A stretch of DNA of 64,000 nt, taken from positions 16,178,975-16,242,974 of the forward strand of contig CM063506.1 in the NCBI GenBank assembly GCA_032207245.1, written 5' to 3'. Of the stretch, positions 49,197 through 60,918 are shown one piece after another. Positions within the stretch are counted from its first letter, which is position 1; each line of letters starts with the position of its first letter. This stretch comes from Pardosa pseudoannulata. Lineage: Eukaryota > Arthropoda > Arachnida > Araneae > Lycosidae. Under the pieces are notes generated by a model. The model was not told where the DNA came from, made no database searches, and saw only the letters and a program-made list of their open reading frames with translations. Made by a program: the position numbers and the translations under genes.

Positions 49197-50227
49197 TGGA
49201 GATATGGTAGGCGAAGCCGTCAATGAAACAGGATAGAAAACTGTTTAATCTAGACAAAATATTTTATTCAGGTGAATAAATTATGTACAGCTATGTACAG
49301 ATTCAGTAGATTTCTAAATATTCTGGGATCTCGCGCTGAGATGACATTCACGCAATAAGGATGCGTGGGTACTGGGTAGAGTGTGGCTAGGGCTTCTAAA
49401 TCACTGGAATTGTTCCCTAATTAGTGCCGGTAATAAACGCTGACACTATCACTTCCGGGCTGACGATTAGTACAGTCGGCTTTCACACCAAGGTTCGAAA
49501 GCTCAGAGTGCGTATCACGCTGGGGTTCGTGAAGGAAACTCGGGATGCAAGACGATCCAAAATGAGAGCAAGGGTCACTCTCGGCTACCTACTTCTATGC
49601 ACGAAGTAGAAAAAAAATAGTAAAATAACGGGAATGGGATTCCCAAGTCGAAGGTCGACTTCTTAGCAAACAGAGACGCTGGCGGTCTCTAAACAAGCAA
49701 ACTCCGAAAATCGGAGATACGAGCGGACTCCTTTCGAGCTCCACACAACAGCTCCAAAAGCAACTGTCAAGAAGAAAAAGCCCCCGTCTTGGCACCGCCC
49801 CTCTTCTTTTATAGCGGTCCCGGTTCCCCTTACGCGATTCTTCGGTAAACTTCCAGAAGCAGGATGATGCAATCTTGCGGTCACTTCCCGTCTGAATCAG
49901 CTGTTTTGTTTCCAGATGTGGCCGAAAAGCCGTCTTTAAATCAGCCGACCCGATCAACTTAATTGCCTTTTTCGCTACCGCTAATGGGCACACATGTGGT
50001 ACTGTAATTATTCACAATCATTTCACCGAGTCTTTTCACTCAACAGTTTCACAAAGTCTCAGACGCGCTGGTTCCAGCTAACGGACAGTGTCCAATTAAG
50101 TCCGGGACCTAGTACAGAACGGGTATTGTTAGACCACCCGTTTCTACCTACCGCTAACCGTAATTGTCAGTTGCGAAAGGTCACCTTCCACTCCTCTTTC
50201 TTTAGGGTCATGTAACGGATCGTTACA
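49197..50227 (-). mobile_element. solo LTR, family B, copy 3, perfect 4-bp TSD
   Basis: 1031 bp. The minus strand begins TGTAACGATCCGTTACATGA and ends ATATCTCCAGTACGTTACA, with ACAC at 49193-49196 and 50228-50231. TATA box TATAAAAGAAGAGG near 49810 and GAATAAAATATTTTG near 49260. Closest to copy 1 (12619-13687). A 132-codon antisense-to-window ORF (49595-49993) overlaps U3/R and shares its first ~70 codons in frame with copy 1; it is inside an LTR and I do not treat it as a gene. Confidence 0.95.
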
Positions 50228-50358
50228 ACACCAAGTGAAAAATGTAAAAATTAACTAACCCTCAAAATTATTTTAGAAATTTATTAAGTAGAAACCAATT
50301 TTTATATCAAATAAAAATTAATCATCTGTTTTATTCAGTGAGCTTCAATTATAACTGC

Positions 50359-50854
50359 ACCGAGGTACTTTCCCACGATGATCTACACGTGTATGCACAG
50401 CCGTGGGAGAAATTTCCTAGAAGAATTTAGGACTTCAATTGTGCACGTTTAGTTTAGGGACCCCTGCAGAGAAGGTATAGGAATGGCAGCGTAACGGTCA
50501 AGCTCGCACAGAGATGTAACCGTGAGTTATGGGAGCAGGGGCTAAAAATAATGCCAGCTTGCACAAAAGGGACTACTTCAATGAGCCCACCTGCACTCTT
50601 AAAGGGGATGCAGATGTGGGAGAATTTCCCGAAACAAGTGATTGGAAAGGAAGAAAAAGGGGCGTTAAAACCGAGGTGAGGAGTTTGGAAACGAAGTTAA
50701 GGAAAAGAGTTGAAGTCGGGATTCGAGGGAAGTGGGACAAGAATCCTAAGTCCCGCTCACCAGCATCGACTCTTCCTCTGAACTCGAACACCCGGACCGA
50801 CTCACCGCCTGAGGAAAGCTCCTGCCTGCTCCCCTGTGCCTTTAATGGAGGTAA
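50359..50854 (+). repeat. dispersed repeat D, copy 2
   Basis: 496-bp match to the reverse complement of 7431-7926. Here the 3' edge (AATGGAGGTAA) leads straight into the ~210-bp tandem array, while copy 1 leads into unrelated AT-rich DNA. The ORF 50529-50948 (139 codons) spans both units, so it is a composite. Confidence 0.75.
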
Positions 50855-52730
50855 TGCAGGTTCTTTCCCATACTTTGGAAAAGCTTATTTTGGATTTTGG
50901 ATTCCCTACATTCTCAGGTGTATGCTTAAATTTAAAATGTACAAATAGACATGAAATCATAGAAATGTATTTTATAACAGTGGAATTTTAAGCAACTAAA
51001 GTGACTACACCTTTGTTTAATTAAACTATGCATTAGTGTTCGTCCTTCGAGTGGGGTGTTAAAAGAAAGTTTTATTCCCATATTATGGAAAAGATTATTT
51101 TGGATGTTGGATACCCTACTTTCTCAGATGTATGATTAAATTTAAAATGTACAAATAGCCATGAAACTCTAGAAAAATATATTATAACACTGAAAGTTTA
51201 AGCAACTAAAATGACTAAACCTTTGTTTCAATTAAACTATGCATTAGTATTCGTCCTTCGAGAAAGGTGTTAAAAAGTTTCTTTGCCATATTATGGAAAA
51301 GCTTATTTTGGATTTTGGATTTCGTACATTCTCATGTTTATGCTTAAATTAAAGTGTACAAATAGCCTTGAAACTTCAGATATATATTTTATAACACTGG
51401 AACTTTAAGCAACTAAAGTGACAAAACCTTTGTTTTAATTAAACTATGCATTAGTATTTGTCCTTCGAGAAGGGTGTTAAAAGCAAATTTCTTTACCATA
51501 TTATGGAAAATATTTTTTTAGATTTTGGATTTCCTACAGTCTTATGTTTGTGCTTAAATTTAAAATGTACAAATGGCCATGAAACTTCAGAAATATATTT
51601 TATAGCACTAGAACTTTAAGAAACTAAAGTGACTAAACCTTTGTTTTAATTAAAATATGCATTAGTATTCGTCCTTCGAGGAGGGTGTTAAAAGTAAGTT
51701 TCTTTTCCATATTATGAAAAAGCTTATTTTGGTTTTGGATTTCGTACTTTCTCATGTGTATGCGTAAATTTAAAATGTACAAATAGCCATGAAACCCCAG
51801 AAATATATTTTATAACAGTGGAAGTTTAAGCAACTAAAATGGAAACTTTTTTAGATTTTGGATTTCCTACAGTCTTATGTTTGTGCTTAAATTTAAAATG
51901 TACAAATGGCCATGAAACTTCAGAAATATATTTTATAGCACTAGAACTTTAAGAAACTAAAGTGACTAAACCTTTGTTTTAATTAAAATATGCATTAGTA
52001 TTCGTCCTTCGAGGTGGGTGTTAAAAGCAAAATTTTTGCCATATTATGGAAAAAATTTTTTTAGATTTTTGGATTTTCAGTCAAAGCTGCTAAATTTAAA
52101 ATGTAAAGGTAATTAGAAATAATTTTGCACTAGAACTTTGGAACAAAGACTAAATTTGTTAATTTAAAATATCGTTATATTGGTCTTTCGAGAAGGGTGT
52201 TAGCAAGTTTCGTTGCCATATTATGCAAAACTTTTTTTTGTTTTGGATGACCATTTAATCAAATTTAAAAAGTACAAATGGCATGAAACTGTTTTTATAA
52301 CAGTGGTTAGAACTAAAATGACTAAACTTTTGAGATTATATGCTATTCATATTGTATTTTATTAAATAGAATAAAATTATTATAGTTCGAATAATGAATA
52401 AGGTCAATTTATTCTTACAACTGGAAAATATTTAGATTATAAGGAAAATTTCAAGTTAATTGAAAACGTGTAAAAATATTAACTAGAAATTTCGCACGTA
52501 TTTTTCAAAAGCTGTTTTACAACATCTTTTAAAGCGTAATTAAGAAAGTAAATTTCTGCGCGTTCATTTGGGAACAAAGCGGAGGCATCTTAATCCTGTT
52601 ACAGAAGCTGTCGGTATTGGTCTTTCGAGAAGGGTGTGCGAAGCAAGTTTCGTTGCCATATTATGCAAAACTTTCTTCCACGTCCGTGTCGATGACCGTG
52701 CATTCAATCAAACGCTTAAAACCGAGGTCA
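50855..52730 (+). repeat. ~210-bp tandem array with a more complex terminal unit
   Basis: Six to eight units marked by CGTCCTTCGAG..GGGTGTTAAAAG near 51041, 51251, 51460, 51671, 52002 and 52181, each followed by CCATATTATGGAAAA, ATTTTGGAT, TTTAAAATGTACAAATGGCCATGAAACT and CTTTAAGCAACTAAAGTGACTAAACC. A stretch at 51840-51990 nearly duplicates 51520-51660. Units decay to the right (52020-52350). The last copy of the core near 52617-52680 (GGTCTTTCGAGAAGGGTGTGCGAAGCAAGTTTCG) is GC-richer and sits in an open frame (52568-52765), so it may be closest to the parent sequence. Confidence 0.92.
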
Positions 52731-53360
52731 GAAGCATGGCTGTAATTTTCAGAAGGGTGGGTTAGAAAGGGATGAAAGCGAGCAACTCAGCCGGTATTTT
52801 AATAAAACAAAAATACTAAGCGGGTCGAATCTGTATTCAGACATCGCTGGGGTCTTTGTAGATTTGGGATTAAGGTAATTTAAATGCAAATTAGTGGAAA
52901 CTTTTAAGACAGTCTGCAACCTGTGAACTTCGTGTAGATCAAAAGACTTTTGCATTTTCAACCACGTTAATCTTTGTCTCGACGTGATAAGATTATTTGA
53001 AAGAACTTTTATGGTTATAGAAGTATTTATCAGGATCCTAAAGTATCTAAAGATTTAGGATCTATTTTGTAATCCATTATTCAAAGATCCTGTAATTGCA
53101 AATTGAATCAAATTTCACTGGAAATTTATGGAGATCTTTTGACAGCTATGTAAAGGTAACACTAAGTAGAATTTTGCTGGCATTGGGACAATTTTTTACT
53201 TATTTTTCTGAAGTAAAAGATAAAAATCCTATTTTAAAACCAATTCATATATTTTAATGGGTGGTATTTTAGATGTACATTGTTTTTCACGTTAATATAT
53301 ATTCAGTAAGATTAAATAAGAACGTAAACATTACAGAATAAAAAAAAATCCGCTTGAACA
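52731..53360. other. unassigned sequence
   Basis: No supported feature; ORF 52749-52961 has no domain. Confidence 0.45.
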
Positions 53361-53364
53361 TTTA

Positions 53365-53923
53365 ACACATTGTGTGAAGGTACATTTCATAGCGGAATTA
53401 TACCGGGAGCGGGCGTTTTGCGCTTAAATTTAGTTATTCAGTTAAATCTCAATAGATCGAAAATTATTTAATTTTTAAACCAACTTTTCGTATTTTATAG
53501 TGAAATATATAAACAAATATATAAATAGAAATATATAAATAACAACCATAAGATTTTTGTAAACAAAAAATATATCTTTTAGTGGATAAATTTATAGAGT
53601 ATCGTAAATATAAAAAATCAAATAGAAATAGTAGTATATAGTTTTAATTTTTTCGAATTATGTTACATATAAATATTTTTACATTATAAAAAATGAAAAG
53701 AACAATCATAAAACTAATAATGTAAAAACTAGTTTTTATTTGTCTAAATTTTTCCAGAATCTGTGCAGTAGACAAGAACATTCGGCTTCGTTTTCTTGTA
53801 TATACCGTTATTTTTGTACCCACAAACAAACCATGTTGTTACACTAACCCGTACCAGTACGTGACTCTCGCTCAAGTATCAATCGTCAGAAAACGTACTA
53901 GTATGTGTCCCGCATACAATGTG
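53365..53923. mobile_element. TTAA-flanked piggyBac-like MITE (family P), copy 2, inverted
   Basis: 559 bp between TTAA at 53361-53364 and 53924-53927. Reverse complement of 46262-46773 throughout (for example GTTGTTACACTAACC...CCATGTTG versus CAACATGGTTTGTTTGTGGG). One of the two CGTACTAGTACG palindromes has decayed to CGTACCAGTACG and the other to CGTACTAGTATG. Confidence 0.9.
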
Positions 53924-54094
53924 TTAATATTATTTTTCTTGTAATTTCTTTTGAGAATTATACTCTTGCATTTGTGATATCTTACTTCTAGTATTACAAA
54001 CTATATAATATTTATTACAGTCACAAATGCTTTGAAATCACCAGCAATACTTATTTTGTAATTTTCTTAATGTTACATTGAGGGATTTTTTTTT

Positions 54095-54225
54095 TAGTTA
54101 GATGTGGAACTACTGCTTAAGGTCGATTCCTAACAGCTACAGACATTAATAACAGAAGTAGAATTCAAGCGTACTGTTTCTAGTATCTAAAGACAGCGTC
54201 ATACTTTCCTGACTACCGTCCGAGA
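54095..54225 (-). mobile_element. SINE-A fragment, antisense
   Basis: Plus-strand GGAACTACTGCTTAAGGTCGATTCCTAACAGCTACAGACAT is the reverse complement of the SINE-A central body; the tRNA part is degraded (AGTAGAATTCAAGCGTACTG). Confidence 0.55.
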
Positions 54226-54239
54226 AACTTAAGCCGAAA

Positions 54240-54400
54240 TATGACTGAATCGGATGAGCGTTGTCTTTCGGTACTGGACTCCGCGAGCTTGAATGCAGCT
54301 CCTTTTATGGATGTTTATAGCCGTTCAGAATCGTCTTTAAGTATTACGTCCCGGTATTATGAGACCTCTTGTAACAAAAGTAATGCTACAAACCATGCTT
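54240..54400 (+). mobile_element. SINE-A, degenerate, head-to-head with the previous copy
   Basis: TACTGGACTCCGCGAGCTTGAATGC (tRNA-like), ATGGATGTTTATAGCCGTTCAGAATCG, TAAGTATTACGTCCCGG and CTTGTAACAAAAGTAATGCTACAAACC follow the SINE-A order. The 148-codon ORF 54241-54687 begins in it, so its first ~50 codons are SINE sequence. Confidence 0.65.
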
Positions 54401-55335
54401 TGATGAAACCAGCATTTATATTATATTTAATTAAACTATCTAATGCTTCGAAACCTCTAACCCACTCTGACAGATATAAAGTGATCGTGGTGCCATCGGA
54501 GACTACCTTGAATTTGATTGATTTGGGGTATTTTTGCTCTCCAGTCCGTCTCTATCGGCTTACTGCCGACTTCCTCTTCAGAAAAATATTTCGATTCACA
54601 GATTTATCCCACACGTTTTTAAAGCTTACAGAGATATCTTTAGTTCATCTGCCAGTGGAAACCTACAAAAGACTAGCTTCATTATGAAACATATTAGGCG
54701 TCTTGGGAGTCTGATATTATTTTTATTTATGCATTACTTATTATAAATTATCTTTAATTTTAGATTTTTTGCCAACGATGAAATAATTTTGTAATTCATT
54801 TAACATTTTCTAACTGAATTACCTTCTCATAGACATATCATCGATACAAATTATCCCAAGATTTATTTGTTCCCCATTCAATCAAAACAGACAACATAGC
54901 TGTATTGAACGCTTGTGTTACTTTGGCCACGACAAAGTTGAACGATAAAATACTGCCTCAAGCAAGATTTATTTTTAATTTCAACTAAATGTTTCATGGA
55001 TTAGTGCGTTATGTCACACATTGCGTTAGCCAGGGTTCAGCAGACTTTTAAGAGAGAAGAGTTCAATTATTGATGAAATAAGGTAACGATGGTATCAGAG
55101 AATTGTGTATATGCTTATTCAATATTGAAACAGCACATAGAAATCTAAAAAGAGACAGTCGCCAACGCAAAGAGCCTCAGGCGGCCCCGTGAGCCATGTA
55201 TGCCGGTCTCTCGTGTAGGTAAATCAAATAACTTTGAAATAACAGAAATTCATATAGAATATGTAAACTTTTAACCTTTTTCAATAGTTTTAGAATTTTT
55301 TTTATATATGCAGATTTAATACTCGAATATTATAC
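54401..55335. other. unassigned sequence
   Basis: Holds the rest of ORF 54241-54687; no domain was recognised in the non-SINE part. A GC-richer GGCGGCCCCGTGAGCC phrase is near 55177. Confidence 0.4.
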
Positions 55336-55440
55336 ATACATGCATATATATATTTATATATAAATAAATAAATATATATATATGTATATATATGCATATG
55401 TATTAATGTATATATATGTAATGAAATGTACATATATGTA
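55336..55440. repeat. imperfect (TA)n / (ATAC)n microsatellite
   Basis: Mixed CATA, TATA, AATA and TGTA tetramers, less pure than the other TA tracts. Confidence 0.85.
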
Positions 55441-55503
55441 ATGAAAACTCTAAGGAGAGCCCAGCCTACTCAAAGAGTGTGTAAGGCTTTGATTTTAAAT
55501 ATA

Positions 55504-56151
55504 TCCTCTATATAATAATAGCCTAAGTTATCTGCCTGTCTGTCCTCGAATTTAGGAAGCGGTTGGACCTGGAATGGATAGAGGCATCCGTGTTGGTTTC
55601 TTGATGAGTTAGGGATAGCAAAATTCAAAGTGAGTAAAGTTTATCTTCTCCTAAGCTATCGATTCGATTCTAAAATAAATTGGTATAAATATGTTTCATA
55701 TCACAGCAAAAAATACTGTCATCTTTAAAATGTTCGAAATCCACTCCTTTCCCCCGTTTCGAGCTTTTAATGTCATTATATCAAGCCCCATTTTAAGAGA
55801 AGGTGATTAAATTTCTCAATTTAACATATTAAGTAGATGAAAATAACATTTTTTCTAGCATTATGACGTCCTTCCTTTAACCATCTCATTTAATCCTTTC
55901 TTATTTTAAATTATTTAAATATCGTCTGCATTATTTTCATACGTTTTATCACTGAACTTAGATATTAAGCAAATAATTTTCTTTTATATTTGGCTGGAAT
56001 AATAGATTAGGTACATATATAGTAATTTTAAATTAATCATCATTTGTTGCAAAATAATTCTCAGAAAAAAAAATTCTTTTACCTGCCTTATTTACAATTC
56101 TTGAAAATTAAAAATTTTATGGATCCCGTCATATGACGGGCTTTTTAATAG
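55504..56151 (+). mobile_element. non-autonomous Helitron (family 1), copy 2
   Basis: 648 bp, 5' TCCTCTATATAATAATAG, perfect 16-bp palindrome CCCGTCATATGACGGG at 56125-56140, 3' AATAG (CTAG with a C-to-A change) then T. Preceded by A. Collinear with 47557-48373 but lacks several interior blocks. Confidence 0.9.
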
Positions 56152-56702
56152 TATCTTACTAACAAACGTATGACTATCCGTTTCATATTCACAACGTTCA
56201 GGTAATATCGAGATGGCATCTGTATATACATAAATTTATAAGTACTTTTTTTTTTTGTAACTTAGAGCATAAAAAATTAAAGAAAATTAAATTAATGGAG
56301 TACTAGAAAAGATTGAGATTGTACTTTAACGCAATGTGAAAGCGTCCGTTCATTGAACTTCTCAATGAATGGAATTTGCCATATGAAGTTTTTTTATAAA
56401 TATTTCTGTGAGTGTAACGAATCTACATTCTTTGCGATAGAACGACGGAAGATGGAAAGATTCAAAGAGAGGAATGCGTATTAAATATTTCCGCTCACTG
56501 AATGATAGAGATATTCTGAAAGCAAAATCTTAAAATGAAAGTTCCTACTCTCTACTTTCAAATCCCACTCTTTACAATCTTTATTTCACAGCTTAATGAT
56601 GCGAATAATGGCACTGATATGTATTAAAGATCGAAAGTATCGATTAAAGCCATGCGCAGTCCTTCATGTTTAACATTACCCATTTACAGATAAAAATAAA
56701 TG
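56152..56702. other. unassigned sequence
   Basis: No supported feature. Confidence 0.5.
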
Positions 56703-57438
56703 ATAAGTAGTTTACTGTAATCAAACGGAAAACTATAATTTGTCTATCTACAAAGTGATGTTTTTTCAAACTTTCTAGATTTACAAGTAGTAGTTCAGTG
56801 TAAACAAATAGAAAACTATAATTTGTCTATCTACAAAGTGATGTTTTTTCAAACTTTCTAGATTTACAAGTAGTAGTTCAGTGTAAACAAACAGAAAACT
56901 ATAATTTGTCTATCTACAAAGTGATGTTTTTTCAAACTTTCTAGATTTACAAGTAGTAGTTCAGTGTAAACAAATAGAAAACTATAATTTGTCTATCTAC
57001 AAAGTGATGTTTTTTTCAGATTTACAAGTAGTAGTTCAGTGTAAACAAACAGAAAACTATAATTTGTTTATCTACAAAGTGATGTTTTTTCAAACTTTCT
57101 AGATTTACAAGTAGTAGTTCAGTGTAAACAAACAGAAAACTATAATTTGTCTACCTACAAAGTGGTGTTTTTTCAGATTTACAAGTAGTAGTTCAGTGTA
57201 AACAAACAGAAAACTATAATTTGTCTATCTACAAAGTGATGTTTTTTCAAACTTTCTAGATTTACAAGTAGTAGTTCAGTATAAACAAACAGAAAACTGT
57301 AATTTGTCTATCTACAAAGTGATGTTTTTTCAAACTTTCTAGATTTACAAGTAGTAGTTCAGTGTAAACAAACAGAAAACTATAATTTGTCTATCTACAA
57401 AGTGATGTTTTTTCAAACTTTCTAGATTTACAAGTACA
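56703..57438 (+). repeat. 83-bp minisatellite, nine units
   Basis: Unit ACAAGTAGTAGTTCAGTGTAAAC + AAA(C/T)AGAAAACTATAATTTGTCTATCTACAAAGTGATGTTTTTTC + AAACTTTCTAGATTT. CTACAAAGTG(A/G)TG recurs near 56749, 56831, 56914, 56997, 57071, 57154, 57228, 57311 and 57394. Units 4 and 6 lack an AAACTTTCTAG-containing ~9-10 bp block. Near-identical units mean recent expansion. Confidence 0.97.
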
Positions 57439-57853
57439 ATATATTTATACAAATAACTGAACAACGATTCCATTCGGTGGATCAACCAGCTTGAAATTTG
57501 TAACTTTGCAAAATCTTTGTCTTTTTACTGCTTGAACTACGAGGTGATAATGCCATCTACTATGACTTCTCACAAGCATTTAAAAAAATTGATATTAATT
57601 ATGAATTAAGCAGCATGAGATAACTGTCGTGTAGTGATGGAACCGGGGTAGCATGCTCAAGCCTGACAGGTACCGAAAACATCTCCCTGGACAACTTGTA
57701 TATATGAGAAGAACGTGATTGTTAAATGTGTACTTTTTAAATGCCTTTGCTGAGGGAACATTACACCAACAGTATAAAAACCGTTCCTCATGTGAATAAT
57801 TTTAGAAATAATTTCAGCTATCACATTTTAAATGCAATTTATAAAATTGTGTT
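57439..57853. other. unassigned sequence
   Basis: No supported feature; ORF 57741-57971 runs into a SINE. Confidence 0.45.
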
Positions 57854-57867
57854 CTTTAAATTATATA

Positions 57868-58037
57868 TAACGATGTCCAAATTGTTAGGGTGCTGGACTT
57901 TGGAATCAGAGGTCATGGGTTCAAATCCCACTATGACATGGATGTTCGTAGCCGTTCGGAATCGGCTTTAAGCAGTAGGTCTCGGTCTCATTAGCCCTCG
58001 TGTTGCAAAAAGTAGACCGCAGCGAACCAAAACCAGA
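57868..58037 (+). mobile_element. SINE-A, best-preserved copy, with 14-bp TSD
   Basis: 170 bp. Flanks CTTTAAATTATATA (57854-57867) and CTTTAAATGATATA (58038-58051) differ at one base. The head has TTGTTAGGGTGCTGGACTTTGGAATC (tRNA-Gln-like) and a B box GGTTCAAATCC. The body: CATGGATGTTCGTAGCCGTTCGG, CTTTAAGCAGTAGGTC, CATTAGCCCTCGTGTTGC, AGTAGACCGCAGCG. Confidence 0.92.
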
Positions 58038-58051
58038 CTTTAAATGATATA

Positions 58052-58394
58052 AAGCAATCTGTCCTATTAAAATTTCTAGCGTACATTTTACTGCTTGGTA
58101 TTGTACATTTCTATTTCATTTTATTTGTTATAAAGATAGGATCTCCAAGGACAGTTGTGATGTCACGAATTAAACGCAGAAACTGTGATCTACGTAGCAG
58201 TGCTGTATCACTTAATAATTTTTGAATGTTAGGTTTCAAAATATGTATTCGTTATTACATTTGTTTTCTAACTTGTAAAAAATATTAATGTTGAAGGAAA
58301 AAACTTTGATTTAATATTTTCTTCACTCTAGAAAATTTTATTCCTCTAATAATATCCTATTTTGTAAGTGTAACAATAAGTTACATTCGGTTCA
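58052..58394. other. unassigned sequence
   Basis: A block near 58270-58370 (ACTTGTAAAAAATATTAATG...CTCTAGAAAATTTTAT) recurs diverged at 59095-59180. Confidence 0.5.
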
Positions 58395-58750
58395 GCTTTT
58401 TTTACCTTTTCTCGTGAGTCATCGTCAAAGACATACCAGAACAGGACCGGTTTGGATTAGAAAGAAACTTCGGCCTTCTCCCAACCAATAGAAGGGTCCG
58501 TTGGTTTGGGGGATTGTGACCTCCCGCCATTCTGCAGTGGACCCCTGTTTTTTCTCCGCGAGGCAGTCTGATTTTTTTAGAGGACAAGGTTGTGACCAGA
58601 GGAGAGTAGAAGGTGAACGCTGCTGGCATCCGCGGCTTGAGGGATAGACCTTTTGAGAAAAATCACCGCCATATTGTTTTTTGGGTCCGGCGTAGACTCG
58701 AGAGCAGTCTTCGATATCTACAAATGATAAGTTAATTACAGTTGACATTT
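58395..58750 (-). promoter_or_regulatory. GC-richer island, possible promoter/first exon
   Basis: Minus strand: an ATG-initiated 107-codon ORF (58748-58425) with TCTATTGGTTGGG (inverted CCAAT) and GATGACTCACG (AP-1-like) inside. The GCCATATTG phrase on the plus strand resembles a YY1 site. Composition stands out from the flanks. The protein has no recognised domain and no donor splice site can be assigned with confidence. It could equally be an old GC-rich repeat. Confidence 0.3.
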
Positions 58751-58859
58751 ATTGAATTCTATAAATTCATTTAATCAAGATATATTTGTCCATGTGTTTA
58801 TTAATGAGTATTAATTTCTTCTTTCTCATACACTAGGCTAACGTAACATTATTTTTACA

Positions 58860-59090
58860 TTAGGGAGCGGTGGTAGATTTGTCTTCTATCCCGGATGGTA
58901 GAAACCTACTCTACACCACTGATATGAATGTATTTTTATTTTAGCCTTCTGTCTTCATCCTTGATAGATAGAAATTAGAATATTACTATAAAACGAGAAC
59001 AATAAATAAATGTGAGATCCACCACCTTTTAGTACACAAAAGAAAAAATTAAGACTAAAATACAGCCTTCTAGTTCCAGCTGTCTTTCCA
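58860..59090 (+). repeat. dispersed repeat E, copy 1
   Basis: Matches 61475-61695: TCTTCTATCCCGGATGGTAGAAA, CACTGATATGAATGTATTTTTATTTTAGCCTTCTGTCTTCATCCTTGATAGAT, AACAATAAATA.ATGTGAGATC.ACC, and AAGACTAAAATA.A. The two copies bracket the LINE/Helitron region. Class unknown. Confidence 0.8.
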
Positions 59091-59184
59091 GTTTGTAAAA
59101 AAATAATTTTGAAGAAAAAAATCTTTGAAGCTTACTATTTTATTAGTTCTAGAAAATTTTATCTCTATAATTGTTGAAATATGT

Positions 59185-59405
59185 ACTCGCACTCATACTT
59201 GGCGACTTGGCTGCTTATTATTATTTAAGTAATAGCTTTCTCGGACCTACGAGGTTTTCTTAAGTTGACCCTTTTATGTTTTCATTGGTTGTGTTTGATT
59301 AGTTTTGTCTTGTGCCTGTAATTTGATTGGCTGTGCTCAGGATCTTTATACTATAAAAGCCAAATGTACCTTGAATTTTTGTATTTGCTCACTTCCTGTA
59401 CCATG
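59185..59405 (+). promoter_or_regulatory. TATA/CCAAT promoter-like segment
   Basis: Two inverted CCAAT boxes (CATTGGTTG near 59284, GATTGGCTG near 59324) lie ahead of a consensus TATA box (CTATAAAAG near 59354) and a TTGCTCACTTCC start-like region ~30 bp downstream. The spacing is that of a Pol II core promoter. It ends where the LINE fragment begins. It may belong to an unrecognised LTR or a lost gene. Confidence 0.4.
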
Positions 59406-59525
59406 ATCGAATGGGAATGGGGAATAAAATTCTCCTATATAAGACTGTTTTAAGACCCATTCTCCTCTATGCTTCCACGGTCTGGGGATCGGCTTCCTAT
59501 ACTCAGATCCAGAGGCTCCAAGTAA
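59405..59525 (+). pseudogene. Jockey-like LINE reverse transcriptase, C-terminal part, segment 1
   Basis: In frame from 59411 it encodes NKILLYKTVLRPILLYAS followed by TVWGSA and TQIQRLQ. This is the conserved C-terminal RT/thumb segment of Jockey-type non-LTR retrotransposons (NKxLLYKTxxRPILxYAxxVWG). The 5' end is truncated just upstream, as usual for LINEs. The frame runs to the first base of a codon at 59525, where a Helitron interrupts it; it resumes at 60677. Confidence 0.85.
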
Positions 59526-60676
<1,151 letters not shown>

Positions 60677-60918
60677 TTCAAAATAAAACCTTCCGTTCTA
60701 TTACTAAAGCTAATCGTTACCTGCGAAATGATATAATACATAACAACCTAAATATTGAGCCAATTAGGAAAATTATTAAAAAACTTACCACCAATTTCTA
60801 TAACAATATGATGTCTATTAATAATGATGAAATAAACAATATCCAAGTATATGATCCTGAAGAAAACCTTAGGCGCCCCAGGGCGACTACCATACTACCT
60901 GAGGGTATCCGCCCTTAG
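60677..60918 (+). pseudogene. Jockey-like LINE reverse transcriptase, C-terminal part, segment 2
   Basis: Resuming at 60677 in the frame left at 59525, it encodes QNKTFRSITKANRYLRND, then HNNLNIEPIRKIIKKL, ending YDPEENLRRPRATTILPEG and a TAG stop at 60916-60918, with no internal stop in ~80 codons. QNKxLRxITxAxRYxRNxxIHxxLxI is the Jockey ORF2 C-terminus. The intact frame indicates recent LINE insertion. Confidence 0.88.

Noticed and set aside
49595..49993. 132-aa ORF as a host gene
   Set aside because: It lies wholly inside solo LTR B; the related copy diverges in frame after ~70 codons and the third copy lacks it.
50529..50948. 139-aa ORF in repeat D as a gene
   Set aside because: Differences between the two copies are mostly amino-acid changing, one indel shifts the frame upstream, and the C-terminus is tandem-array sequence.
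54241..54687. 148-aa ORF, the longest in the window
   Set aside because: Its first third is a SINE-A copy and the rest has no recognised domain or conserved partner.
56703..57438. CRISPR-like array
   Set aside because: Units are contiguous 83-bp repeats without distinct spacers, in eukaryotic DNA with no cas genes.
58425..58748. 107-aa ORF as a protein-coding gene
   Set aside because: No domain, no homologue recognised, no confident splice sites; kept only as a low-confidence regulatory/exon island.
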